From the NCBI GenBank assembly GCA_024762335.1, contig JANTHO010000009.1, positions 1 to 59,252 of the forward strand: a DNA stretch of 59,252 nt, written 5' to 3'. The position numbers were made by a program, and so were the translations under genes. The notes below the pieces were generated by a model that was not told where the DNA came from, made no database searches, and saw only the letters and a list, made by a program, of their open reading frames with translations. Shown piece after piece: positions 17,859-25,660 of the stretch. Each line of letters begins with the position of its first letter. Positions within the stretch are counted from its first letter, which is position 1. This DNA comes from Acidimicrobiia bacterium. GTDB taxonomy: Bacteria > Actinomycetota > Acidimicrobiia > Spongiisociales > UBA5794.

Positions 17859-19582
17859 GTTGGATCCTCCACGCTCATGAAGTCTTCTCTGCTCATGGCG
17901 ATGTCGTCGTTGGACCCGCCGGCCGGGACCATCGGGAAGATCATCGCCTCCGGATCGCATCGGAACTCGATGAGTACTGGACGGTCGTTGATCGACATCG
18001 CCTGTTCAATCACTCCCGCGACCTCGCTCGGATGGTCGGCCCGGAGCCCCGTCCCGCCGCACGCTTCCGCGAACTTCGCGAAGTCCGGTGTGTGCGGATG
18101 GAGCTCGGTCTCGGACAGCCGCCCGTCGTAGAAGAGGTGCTGCCACTGTTTGACCATCCCGAGCGACTCGTTGTTGAGGAGGGCGACCTTGATCGGGATG
18201 TGCTCGACTGCCGCTGTGATCATCTCCGTTCCGGTCATCTGGAAACAACCGTCGCCGTCGATGGCCCACACGAGTTCGTCCGGTGTCCCGACCTTGGCGC
18301 CGATCGCTGCCGGGATGGCGTATCCCATCGTTCCCAGTCCGCCCGAGTTGATCCATCTCCTCGGCTCTTCGAACCCCCAGAACTGAGAGGCCCACATCTG
18401 ATGCTGGCCGACACCCGCGACGATCGTGGCGTCGCCGCCGGTGATCCGGTGGAGTTCTTCGATGACGAACTGCTGCTGGATGGGCCCATCCGGGTCCTGC
18501 TCGTAGGCGAGGGGGTAGACGGCCTGCCACTCCTCGATCGTCGCGAACCACGGGCGACGCGACGGAGCAGGATCGCGCTTCTCGGCTTCGGCGAGGAGCT
18601 GGCCGAGAACGGCCTTGGCGTCCCCGACGATGGGGACGTCGGCAAATCGGATTTTCCCGATCTCGGCCGGGTCGACGTCGACGTGGATGACCTTCGCCTC
18701 GGTGGCGAAATGTTTCGGGTCGCCGGTGATGCGATCGTCGAACCGGGCGCCGATCGTGATGAGGAGATCGGAACGCTGGAGGGCCGTCGTCGCCGTGTAG
18801 TTGCCGTGCATGCCGGGCATGCCGAGGTTGAGCGGATGCGAGTCGGGGAAGGCGCCGCGCGCCATGAGCGTCGTCACCATGGGGACGTTGATTCGTTCGG
18901 CGAACTCCTTCAGTTCGTCCGTCGCGCCGGCGGCGACGACACCACCGCCGATGTAGAGGACGGGCCGCTCCGATGCGTCGATGAGATCGAACGCGGCTTT
19001 GACCTGCCGCGGATGCCCTTTGACGGCCGGCTTGTAGCCGGGGAGCTTGATCTCACCGGGCCGGTGCCACGTCATCGTGTCGGCGAGCAGATCCTTCGGG
19101 ATATCGATCAGGACCGGGCCCTTGCGGCCCGTCGATGCAAGATGGAATGCTTCGCGAACCGCATCGGGGATCTCTTCGACGCTCGTGAGGAGCGTGTTGT
19201 GCTTCGTGGCCGGCATTGACATGCCCCACGTGTGTGCCTCCTGGAACGCGTCGTTTCCAATCGAGGTCGTTGCGACCTGGCCCGTGATCGCAACCACCGG
19301 AACCGAATCCATGTAGGCATCCTGCAGCGCGGTGAGGAGATTCGTCGCAGCCGGTCCCGACGTCACCATGGCCACACCGACACGACCGGTCGCGTGGGCA
19401 TAGCCGGAGGCCATGTGCCCTGCGCCCTGTTCGTGACGAGCGAGCACATGGCGGATGGGCGACTCGATGATCGGGTCGTACGCCTTGAGGATCGCGCCAC
19501 CGGGCATCCCGAAGACGATCTCGACACCTTCGTGCTCGAGTGATCTGATGAGAGCCTGGGCTCCGGTGATTTGTTCTGGCAT
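17855..19582 (-). CDS. ilvB: Acetolactate synthase large (catalytic) subunit
   Basis: 575 residues. ThDP-, Mg- and FAD-dependent enzyme joining two pyruvates, or pyruvate and 2-oxobutyrate: the first common step to Val, Leu and Ile. Visible: FGMPGGAILKAYDPI, the conserved glutamate in RHEQGAGHMASGYA, TSGPAATNLLTAL, FAD-domain GMPGMHGNYTATTALQ, and the ThDP-binding GDGCFQMTGTEMITA...LNNESLGMVKQWQ. ATG 19582 is preceded by GGAG at 8 bases. Expression is under the leader-peptide attenuator just upstream. First gene of the operon ilvB-ilvN-ilvC-leuA-leuB. Confidence 0.97.
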   Translation of the reverse strand: MPEQITGAQALIRSLEHEGVEIVFGMPGGAILKAYDPIIESPIRHVLARHEQGAGHMASGYAHATGRVGVAMVTSGPAATNLLTALQDAYMDSVPVVAITGQVATTSIGNDAFQEAHTWGMSMPATKHNTLLTSVEEIPDAVREAFHLASTGRKGPVLIDIPKDLLADTMTWHRPGEIKLPGYKPAVKGHPRQVKAAFDLIDASERPVLYIGGGVVAAGATDELKEFAERINVPMVTTLMARGAFPDSHPLNLGMPGMHGNYTATTALQRSDLLITIGARFDDRITGDPKHFATEAKVIHVDVDPAEIGKIRFADVPIVGDAKAVLGQLLAEAEKRDPAPSRRPWFATIEEWQAVYPLAYEQDPDGPIQQQFVIEELHRITGGDATIVAGVGQHQMWASQFWGFEEPRRWINSGGLGTMGYAIPAAIGAKVGTPDELVWAIDGDGCFQMTGTEMITAAVEHIPIKVALLNNESLGMVKQWQHLFYDGRLSETELHPHTPDFAKFAEACGGTGLRADHPSEVAGVIEQAMSINDRPVLIEFRCDPEAMIFPMVPAGGSNDDIAMSREDFMSVEDPT

Positions 19583-19601
19583 GGTTGTGCTCCGGATGCA
19601 G

Positions 19602-19628
19602 AAAACCCTCCGCTTGGCACGGAGGGTT
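19602..19628 (-). terminator. Attenuator terminator hairpin upstream of ilvB
   Basis: On the minus strand AACCCTCCG pairs perfectly with CGGAGGGTT (9 base pairs, 7-base loop) and runs into TTTTC. It lies between the leader peptide and the ilvB start, so it would stop transcription before the operon when charged branched-chain tRNAs are plentiful. Confidence 0.85.
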
Positions 19629-19657
19629 AGGCGCACACGTTGGTTCGTGTGCGCCTA
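19628..19657 (-). promoter_or_regulatory. 12-bp leader hairpin next to the ilvB attenuator
   Basis: TAGGCGCACACG and CGTGTGCGCCTA pair over 12 bases around a 6-base loop. The 5' arm begins at the leader peptide's own stop codon TAG, and the last base of the 3' arm is shared with the terminator stem. A ribosome at the stop codon would cover the 5' arm. The hairpin may be a pause or antitermination element. Confidence 0.7.
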
Positions 19658-19696
19658 GGTGATAAGGACTACGAGCGGGTTGTGGATGATGGTCAT
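19655..19696 (-). CDS. Leader peptide of the ilvB operon (13 residues)
   Basis: A short reading frame, MTIIHNPLVVLIT then TAG, begins about 18 bases after the predicted transcription start. Nine of 13 residues are Ile, Val, Leu or Thr, the end products (and precursor) of the pathway encoded downstream. This is the hallmark of ribosome-mediated attenuation: low charged tRNA for Ile, Val or Leu stalls the ribosome and changes RNA folding. Actinobacterial ilvB genes, such as that of Corynebacterium, are known to have similar leaders. Confidence 0.85.
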   Translation of the reverse strand: MTIIHNPLVVLIT

Positions 19697-19720
19697 GTTG
19701 GATTCCGTCGGAAGCCTGCG

Positions 19721-19748
19721 ATTATGGCAGGACTGATGGAACTGTCAA
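19721..19748 (-). promoter_or_regulatory. Promoter of the ilvB operon
   Basis: Minus-strand TTGACA (19748-19743), 16-base spacer, CATAAT (19726-19721). This is a near-consensus housekeeping sigma promoter. Transcription would begin near 19714, giving a leader of about 130 bases before ilvB. The -35 box lies only 8 bases from the divergent NYN gene start. Confidence 0.85.
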
Positions 19749-19755
19749 GGCAAGC

Positions 19756-20982
19756 ATGAACATCGACAAACAGTTGCGCGTGGTTCTCGGTCCCGCGATC
19801 GATGCGGCCAGGGCCGCACTGCGCGATCTCGACGACGATGACGTGCCCGGACGCCTCCGGCCCATCGCCAAGCGAGGAGACGGGCGGCTACCCGTGCCGC
19901 TCGTGGCGGCGCTCCTGCGCAGCATCGACGACGACGAGTGGTTCCGATCGAAGGCGCTCGAAGCGTTCGAGCGCAGAGAGACGCAGGACCCGATCGCAGG
20001 CGCCTACCTGAGAAGAGACGAGGGATGGTGGAGGCTCGTCTGTGGCGCCGTCGGCGAACAGGCTTCAGACCAGGCAACCGAACGATCAACGCGTCTTGAA
20101 CGAGAGCTCGAAGACATGCGGGAACGATCGCTCTCGGATCGATCGAAGCTCAAGACGGTTCGCAAGGAGGCCGACGCCGCCGCTCGCAGCGCGCGGGCAT
20201 CGATCGAGGAACGTCTCGGACCTCTCCGGTCGGCGCTCAGCGATGCCCGGCTCGAACGGGATCGGGCGCTCGAGCAAGCCGACCGTCTCCGCATCGAAGC
20301 CGAAGAAGCGCGCTCGGACCGTCTCGAGGCTGAGCGAATTGCCGCTTCGCTCACGGAGCAGCTGCGACTGGCGAGACGGACGATCGCGGATCTCCGCAGA
20401 CGTGCGGAGGAGGGGACGTCCGAATCCGTGCCGCGGGATCCGATCGACCGCGCACGGTGGCTCGATCGGATCGCAGCCAACTCCGCTCCCTACCGGGAAG
20501 CAACGGGGAACACCTCACCGGGCGATGCCGGGATTGCATCCGTGGGCCGGCTCCTGCCCGCGGGCATTGCTCCCGACTCGGCATCGGCGATCGATGCTCT
20601 GGCGGACGCCGATGGAATCGTCGTCGTGATCGACGGTCACAACCTGCTGGGCGCGCTCGACCCGGCGACGATGGCGACCGGTCGGGCGAGGAGAAGCCTG
20701 ATCGTTGCATTGGGCAGGCTCGTCCGTCATCTGGGATCCTCCTCGGTCGAGATCGTTTTCGACTCCGCTCTCCGCGACGGTCGGGAGGATTCCCGAAGCG
20801 ATGACGGTGTCGTCGTCCGCTTCGCCCCGCAGGAACTCATCGCGGACGATGTGATCGTCCAGCTCTCCGAGCAGTCCGGCGACACGGCCGTCGTGATCTC
20901 GGACGACCGCGAGGTGCGGGAGCGATCCGCGCGACACGGAGCCACGGTGCTGTGGGCCGGCGCCCTCGCCGATTGGTTGTGA
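19756..20982 (+). CDS. Coiled-coil protein with C-terminal NYN (YacP-like) ribonuclease domain
   Basis: 408 residues. Residues 1-100 are a helical domain of unknown type (PVPLVAALLRSIDDDEWF...). Residues ~105-225 are rich in Arg, Glu, Ala and Ser with heptad-like spacing, a predicted coiled coil. Residues ~285-408 form a NYN/PIN-like nuclease domain: VVVIDGHNLLGAL with the first acidic residue, VEIVFDSA, FAPQELIADDVIVQL, and AVVISDDREVRERSARHGA. NYN proteins of this group resemble B. subtilis YacP (Rae1), which cuts mRNA in the ribosome. The actual target here is unknown. Weak AAGG site before ATG 19756. Confidence 0.75.
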   Translation: MNIDKQLRVVLGPAIDAARAALRDLDDDDVPGRLRPIAKRGDGRLPVPLVAALLRSIDDDEWFRSKALEAFERRETQDPIAGAYLRRDEGWWRLVCGAVGEQASDQATERSTRLERELEDMRERSLSDRSKLKTVRKEADAAARSARASIEERLGPLRSALSDARLERDRALEQADRLRIEAEEARSDRLEAERIAASLTEQLRLARRTIADLRRRAEEGTSESVPRDPIDRARWLDRIAANSAPYREATGNTSPGDAGIASVGRLLPAGIAPDSASAIDALADADGIVVVIDGHNLLGALDPATMATGRARRSLIVALGRLVRHLGSSSVEIVFDSALRDGREDSRSDDGVVVRFAPQELIADDVIVQLSEQSGDTAVVISDDREVRERSARHGATVLWAGALADWL

Positions 20983-20989
20983 GCCGGGG

Positions 20990-22024
20990 TCAGAGCACCA
21001 GTTCGGCCAGGGTCCGGACCGCCGTCGGATCCGTGGTTGCTGCGATGAGCGTCGTGATTCCGGATTCCCGCCATGCTTCGAGCCGGTCTGCGATCCGGTC
21101 CTTCGAACCCACGAGACTCACCTCGTCGACGAGGGCGTCGGGCACCGCCCGCATCGCCTCCATCTTCCGTCCGGCGAGGTAGGCGTCCTGGATCCGATCG
21201 GCCGCCTCGCCGTACCCGTAGCGGTGGGCGAGATCGTGATAGAAGTTCCTGCCGCGTGACCCCATGCCACCGATGTACAGGGACAGCATCGGCTTCGCAG
21301 CGAGTCGAGCGCGTTCGAGGTCGTCGTCGACAGCCACGGTGACGGTCACCGCGGTGTCGAACCGGTGTGCCTTGTCGGGCTCACCCGATCGCTCGAATCC
21401 GTCGTCGAGCAGCGGATCGAAGACCGAACCGGCCCGTTCCGGCGAGTAGAAGACGGGGAGCCAACCGTCGGCGATCTCGGCCGTGAGACGAACGTTGTGG
21501 GGGCCGATCGCTGCGAGATAGATGGGCATCCGGTGAGATAGGGGCTTGTCGATGAGTCTCAGTGGTTTGCCGAGACCGGTCGCTCCCGGTCCCCGGTAGG
21601 GCATCTGGTAGTACTCGCCGTCGAACTCGACCGGTTCATCGCGTGCGATGATCTTCCGGAGGATCTCAACATACTCCCGTGTGACGCGCAGCGGCTTCCC
21701 GTACGGGCGGCCGTGCCAGCCCTCGACCACCTGCGGGCCGGATACGCCGAGTCCGAGGAGGAAGCGGCCTCCGGACAGATGATCGAGCGTTGTGGCGGTC
21801 ATCGCGGTCATGGCTGGTGTTCGCGCCGGCATCTGCAGGACCGCCGAACCGAGTTTGATCCGATCGGTACGCCCGGCCAGATAGGCGAGTGGTGTGACCG
21901 CGTCCGATCCGTACGCCTCGGCGGTCCAGACGGAGTCGTATCCGAGCCGTTCCGCTTCGGCGACGAGGGTCGTGTCCGTCGCGAGCGCCGTGCCCCAGTA
22001 GCCGAGGTTGAGGCCGAGACGCAC
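20990..22024 (-). CDS. LLM-class F420-dependent oxidoreductase
   Basis: 344-residue luciferase-like barrel enzyme. It begins [10 protein letters not shown], then [28 protein letters not shown] as in two short motifs ([20 protein letters not shown]), [20 protein letters not shown], and [20 protein letters not shown]. These are typical of F420-dependent members in actinobacteria; related sequences use FMN. The start is GTG 22024, three bases after the hypA stop, so the two are probably cotranscribed. Convergent with the NYN gene, 7 bases apart. The substrate is unknown. Confidence 0.85.
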   Translation of the reverse strand: MRLGLNLGYWGTALATDTTLVAEAERLGYDSVWTAEAYGSDAVTPLAYLAGRTDRIKLGSAVLQMPARTPAMTAMTATTLDHLSGGRFLLGLGVSGPQVVEGWHGRPYGKPLRVTREYVEILRKIIARDEPVEFDGEYYQMPYRGPGATGLGKPLRLIDKPLSHRMPIYLAAIGPHNVRLTAEIADGWLPVFYSPERAGSVFDPLLDDGFERSGEPDKAHRFDTAVTVTVAVDDDLERARLAAKPMLSLYIGGMGSRGRNFYHDLAHRYGYGEAADRIQDAYLAGRKMEAMRAVPDALVDEVSLVGSKDRIADRLEAWRESGITTLIAATTDPTAVRTLAELVL

Positions 22025-22027
22025 CGT

Positions 22028-22366
22028 CTAGCCCTCGTCGTATCGGACGGCCGTGACGAGCGTCTCGTTGCCGGAGACCACGGTCGCGTCTGCGCCGCAC
22101 TGTGGACATCGCAGAAGATCCGGATCGGCTGTCTCGAGGTCGCCGCACGTCGAGCAGTGAACGACGAGTGGGACTTCGACGATCACGAGTTCGGCGTTCT
22201 GTGCCGGGGTGCCCTGCGACGCGACCTCGAACCCGAAGCGCAGCGAATCCGCGACGACAGCGCTCAACGGCCCGATCTCAACCGTCACACCGGTGAGGGT
22301 TCCCCCGGTCGGGACGGCGGCGGTTGCCGCCTCGATGACATTCCTGGCGATACCTACTTCGTGCAT
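22028..22366 (-). CDS. hypA: HypA-family nickel metallochaperone
   Basis: 112 residues. HypA delivers nickel to NiFe hydrogenase, and in Helicobacter also to urease. The N-terminal MHEVGIA has the nickel-binding His2/Glu3. The zinc site is Cys71, Cys74, Cys87 and Cys90 (CSTC...CPQC). No other hyp, hydrogenase or urease gene is in the window, so its client is unclear. ATG 22366 is chosen over the open frame to 22462 because of the MHE start. A TACTGT -10 element lies 6 bases upstream, suggesting a leaderless transcript. It precedes the LLM oxidoreductase by 3 bases. Confidence 0.85.
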   Translation of the reverse strand: MHEVGIARNVIEAATAAVPTGGTLTGVTVEIGPLSAVVADSLRFGFEVASQGTPAQNAELVIVEVPLVVHCSTCGDLETADPDLLRCPQCGADATVVSGNETLVTAVRYDEG

Positions 22367-22372
22367 GAGGCA

Positions 22373-22378
22373 ACAGTA
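22373..22378 (-). promoter_or_regulatory. Putative leaderless -10 element of hypA
   Basis: Minus-strand TACTGT, then 6 bases, then ATG 22366. There is no Shine-Dalgarno sequence between them. Confidence 0.4.
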
Positions 22379-22479
22379 GAACACCGGGCGGCGGCACGCT
22401 TCGTCCACCATCCGAGGTCGGTCACGCGTTTCTGTCACACCCGGTCCGTAGGTTATCCACATCGACCGAAAGGAGCGAC

Positions 22480-22686
22480 ATGATCATCGACTGCGACACG
22501 TGCGTGATGGACGGCACGGCGGCCTGTTCCGATTGCATCGTCCCGGCGCTGCTCTCCGCCACCGCCGGACCAACCCGGATCAGCGACGACGAGGAGGTGG
22601 CGCTGCGCAACCTCTCCGAGGTGGGACTCGTCGCCCCGATCCGTCTCGTCGGGCGGCAGACCGCTCGAGGCGCTGCGCTGGCCTGA
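22480..22686 (+). CDS. Small Cys-rich protein of unknown function
   Basis: 68 residues, MIIDCDTCVMDGTAACSDC at the start. Two CxxC pairs (Cys5/Cys8, Cys16/Cys19) could hold zinc or an iron-sulfur cluster. The C-terminal half is helical (DDEEVALRNLSEVGLV) and ends in a basic tail. An AAAGGAG site lies 6 bases before the ATG, supporting translation. It is the first gene of a plus-strand run and ends 17 bases before queG. I recall similar short proteins in other actinobacteria but know no function. Confidence 0.65.
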   Translation: MIIDCDTCVMDGTAACSDCIVPALLSATAGPTRISDDEEVALRNLSEVGLVAPIRLVGRQTARGAALA

Positions 22687-22691
22687 CGGCG

Positions 22692-22697
22692 TATATT
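22692..22697 (+). promoter_or_regulatory. Putative leaderless -10 element of queG
   Basis: TATATT followed by exactly 6 bases and the GTG start at 22704. This is the best -10 match of the leaderless set in this window. It lies in the 17-base gap after the small Cys protein. Confidence 0.5.
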
Positions 22698-22703
22698 TGC
22701 GGG

Positions 22704-23804
22704 GTGCTGCAGAACGATCTTCATGGGATCGCGACCGACCACGGATGTATCGGGTTCGGTGTTGCGACGGCGGAGCCATTCGCCGGTCTGAATGAGGAGA
22801 TGACCGAACGGAAGAACTCCGGTCTCGCCGCCAACCTCGCCTTCACCTACCGGGATCCCTCGATTGCATCCGACGTCCGTCGCACCTACCCGTGGGCGCA
22901 GCGGCTCGTAGCGCTGGCGTTTCCGTACCAGCCGGAGGCAGGGCGTTCAGTGTCGGACGCGGGATCGCTCCGGATCGCCCGCTTCGCCGACGGTGACCGG
23001 TACGCCGGTCTCCGGAAAGCGCTGGCAGCGGTTGCCGCACGGTTGTCCGAGGCCGGCCACCGGGCGGAGATCTTGAGCGACGATTCCCGGCTCGTGGACC
23101 GTGCCGTCGCGGTGCGGGCGGGAATCGCGTGGTCGGGGAAGAGCGCCATGGCTCTCGTGCCCGGCGCAGGGCCGTGGGTGCTCCTCGGGTCGGTCGCCAC
23201 CGACGCGATCCTCGACGGAGGGGACGCCATGCAGCGGTCGTGTGGCACATGCATCGAGTGCATACCGGCGTGTCCGACGGGTGCCATCCTCGACGACGGC
23301 ATCATCGACGTGCCGCGCTGTCTCGCCCACGTGCTCCAGGCGCCCGGCGTGATCCCGGTCGATCTTCGAGAAGCGGTCGGGGACCGGCTCTACGGATGCG
23401 ACGACTGCCTAACGTCCTGCCCCCCGGGCCGGCGCATCCTCGAAACGGCCGTCCCGGTGCCCGGCCCCCGGATCATCGATATCCTCGGTTCGACCGATCG
23501 GGAGCTGCTCGATCGATACGGCCACTTCTACCTGCCCGGACGACGACCCCGGATTCTCAGAAGGAATGCCCTCGTCGCCGCAGGCAACGACCGGTCGGCG
23601 CATCTCGAACCGATCGTAATCGGGTACGCCGGTCACCCCGACTGGCTCCTGCGTGCCCACGCTGCATGGGCCATCGGGCAGTTCCGCACCGGGGTCGGAC
23701 TCCGCGCTCTCGAACAGGCGATCGCCGAGGAGCGCGACGGCAGGGTTCGGGTCGAGATCCACCGGGCGAAAGAACGATGGACCACCGGCGCTGGTCTACG
23801 CTGA
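22704..23804 (+). CDS. queG: Epoxyqueuosine reductase-like iron-sulfur protein
   Basis: 366 residues. QueG uses cobalamin and two 4Fe-4S clusters to reduce epoxyqueuosine to queuosine in tRNA anticodons. The ferredoxin-like clusters are clear: CGTCIECIPACPTGAI with PRC, and GCDDCLTSCPPGRR. The N-terminal cobalamin-binding part (RIARFADGDRYAGLRKALAA; GIAWSGKSAMALVPG) and a C-terminal HEAT-like tail (AHAAWAIGQF...GLRALEQA) match the family. GTG 22704 fits the family N-terminus and a leaderless -10 box. The upstream open frame to 22500 is a shadow of the small Cys gene. Other queuosine genes are not in the window, so a paralogous role is possible. Confidence 0.82.
   Translation: MLQNDLHGIATDHGCIGFGVATAEPFAGLNEEMTERKNSGLAANLAFTYRDPSIASDVRRTYPWAQRLVALAFPYQPEAGRSVSDAGSLRIARFADGDRYAGLRKALAAVAARLSEAGHRAEILSDDSRLVDRAVAVRAGIAWSGKSAMALVPGAGPWVLLGSVATDAILDGGDAMQRSCGTCIECIPACPTGAILDDGIIDVPRCLAHVLQAPGVIPVDLREAVGDRLYGCDDCLTSCPPGRRILETAVPVPGPRIIDILGSTDRELLDRYGHFYLPGRRPRILRRNALVAAGNDRSAHLEPIVIGYAGHPDWLLRAHAAWAIGQFRTGVGLRALEQAIAEERDGRVRVEIHRAKERWTTGAGLR
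23797..23802 (+). promoter_or_regulatory. Possible leaderless -10 element for the 95-residue membrane protein
   Basis: TACGCT, 6 bases, ATG 23809. It overlaps the last codons of queG, so chance is a real alternative. Confidence 0.25.
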
Positions 23805-23808
23805 CGCC

Positions 23809-24096
23809 ATGGTTCCGCTCTACGCCGTCGCCCTCTTCATCGGCTTCCTACTGCTGCTCGTCTGGATCGTGGGTGTCGCCGTGGGCACATGGGTGGAGGG
23901 ATGGGAGTTCGCCGATCCCGAACGGCGATTCGGCGTGGTCGGTCGATCCGTCGTTGCGGGAACGGTCGGGTTCGGCATGGCGGGCATGTCGGCTTCGTTC
24001 GGGGGCTGGCCCCCGGTGCTCGCATTCGTCGGTGCCGTCGCAGGTGCAGGTGCGATGGCGGTCGTGGCACGCTTCTTCGGGCCCGAGAGCGACTGA
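23809..24096 (+). CDS. Small membrane protein, unknown function
   Basis: 95 residues with three hydrophobic stretches: residues ~4-27 (AVALFIGFLLLLVWIVGVAV), ~45-60 and ~68-87. The loop WEFADPERRFGVVGRS between helices 1 and 2 is charged and likely cytoplasmic. It starts 4 bases after queG and overlaps the phosphoesterase by one base (TGATG), so it is part of the operon. I do not recognise a family. Confidence 0.65.
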   Translation: MVPLYAVALFIGFLLLLVWIVGVAVGTWVEGWEFADPERRFGVVGRSVVAGTVGFGMAGMSASFGGWPPVLAFVGAVAGAGAMAVVARFFGPESD

Positions 24097-24848
24097 TGCT
24101 CATCGTCGCCGACGTGCACGGTGCGGCCGGGGCGCTCCGGCACGTGGCCGGAATGGGGGAGACGCTTCTGGTCCTGGGTGATCTCATCAATTACATCGAC
24201 TACCGCTCGAACGAAGGGATCGTCGCGGACATCTCCGGGAAGGCGCTCGTCGACGAATTCGTGCGTCTCAGGGCCGAGAAGGGACACGCCGCCGCATCTG
24301 AGTTCTGGCATCATCGCTGGGAGGGGAAAGAGGACGAGCTGCGGGAGCGATATCGAGAGGCGGCCGAGCGTTCCTATGTCGAGGTGTGCGGGGCGCTCGC
24401 CGGATGCGACGCCTACGTGACCTACGGCAACGTGGATCGACCGGACATGCTGCGCGACCACCTGCCGGACGGTGTGCGGTTCGTCGACGGCGAGGTTGTC
24501 GAAATCGAAGGCCTTCGGGTGGGGTTCGCAGGTGGTGGACTGGCCAGGATCGGGACGCCCGGCGAGATCACCGAGGGCGACATGGAGTCGAAACTCGCCG
24601 GGCTCGGCCCCGTCGACATCCTCGCGACGCATGTAGCGCCGGCGACACCTGCCCTCTCGTGTGACGTCATCGGAGGCAACGAAAAGGGTTCCGCTGCGGT
24701 TCTCGACTACGTCGAGACACACCGTCCATCGTTCCACTACTTCGGGGACATCCACCAGCCTCAAGCGACCCGATGGCGGATCGGACCAACGCGATGTGTC
24801 AACGTCGGATACTTCCGGGCAACCGGACGTCCCGTGCGCCATGGCTGA
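24096..24848 (+). CDS. Calcineurin-like metallophosphoesterase
   Basis: 250 residues. Metal-binding motifs are in order: DVHG (residues 6-9), LGDLINYID, YGNVDRPDM (where classic members have GNHD/E), and the C-terminal THVAPATP and GDIHQPQA. It probably hydrolyses a phosphoester, nucleotide or phosphodiester. GNVDRP suggests the predicted-phosphoesterase group related to YfcE/MJ0936. Translation is coupled to the preceding gene through TGATG. The stop lies 8 bases inside the methyltransferase gene. Confidence 0.78.
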   Translation: MLIVADVHGAAGALRHVAGMGETLLVLGDLINYIDYRSNEGIVADISGKALVDEFVRLRAEKGHAAASEFWHHRWEGKEDELRERYREAAERSYVEVCGALAGCDAYVTYGNVDRPDMLRDHLPDGVRFVDGEVVEIEGLRVGFAGGGLARIGTPGEITEGDMESKLAGLGPVDILATHVAPATPALSCDVIGGNEKGSAAVLDYVETHRPSFHYFGDIHQPQATRWRIGPTRCVNVGYFRATGRPVRHG

Positions 24849-25584
24849 CGTCGATCTCGACCGCCTGGCCGGCGCCTACACACACCGGCCGCCATCGAAG
24901 GCGTCGCTCGAACGAGCCGACCGGGCAGCGAAGACGCTCCGACCGGGTGCCCGCATCCTGGATGCCGGGGGCGGTCCCGGGAACCACGCCGCCGTGTGGC
25001 ACAGCAGCGGACACCGTCCCGTTCTCCTGGATCCGTCTGCCGAGATGCTCGCGCGGGCGACCGCCCACGGACTGGTCGGCGTGCAGGGACGCTCCCAGGC
25101 CATGCCGTTCCGGTCCGGTGTCTTCGATCTCGTCTGGTTCCACCTCTCGATCCACTACGGCGACTGGCGGAAGGCCGTCGATGAAGCGGTCCGGGTCGTG
25201 CGGGATGACGGGCGGGTCGAGATCTGGACCCTCGGCGCCGACCACTTCGAACAGTCCGGTCTCGCACAATGGTTCCCGTCGATCCCCGCGATCGACGCCG
25301 CTCGGTTCCCCGATCCCGACCAGGTGGTTCGCCACCTCCGTGGTGGGGGTGCCGCAGTCTTGGTCGAGTATCCCATCGAGGAGGTCGTCACGACCGCCGG
25401 TGCATGGCTCCCCGCGATCGAAGCCGGCTTCGTGTCGACGTTGCAGCTGCTCCCACCGGACGAACTCGAGCGCGGTCTCGAGGCGCTCGGCCGCAGGTAT
25501 CGGGACCCCGTCGAGACGATCCGGTACAACCTCCGCTTCACCCACATCACCGCCACCCTCCCGACACGAACCCAGGGTTCGTGA
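24841..25584 (+). CDS. Class I SAM-dependent methyltransferase
   Basis: 247 residues. Motif I is ARILDAGGGPGNHAAVW (around residues 37-53), followed by PVLLDPSAEMLARA (motif II acidic) and QAMPFRSGVFDLVWFHLSIH (motif IV), as in UbiE/type 11 methyltransferases. The substrate is unknown. ATG 24841 overlaps the phosphoesterase by 8 bases. The C-terminal part (PPDELERGLEALGRRY) is helical and may bind substrate. Confidence 0.8.
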   Translation: MADVDLDRLAGAYTHRPPSKASLERADRAAKTLRPGARILDAGGGPGNHAAVWHSSGHRPVLLDPSAEMLARATAHGLVGVQGRSQAMPFRSGVFDLVWFHLSIHYGDWRKAVDEAVRVVRDDGRVEIWTLGADHFEQSGLAQWFPSIPAIDAARFPDPDQVVRHLRGGGAAVLVEYPIEEVVTTAGAWLPAIEAGFVSTLQLLPPDELERGLEALGRRYRDPVETIRYNLRFTHITATLPTRTQGS

Positions 25585-25660
25585 CCCCGTATATGGCGTC
25601 TCCGGCCCGCGGTTCGCAGGGGTCGCTACGATTGGGGGACCACCGTACGAAGGAGCACAG

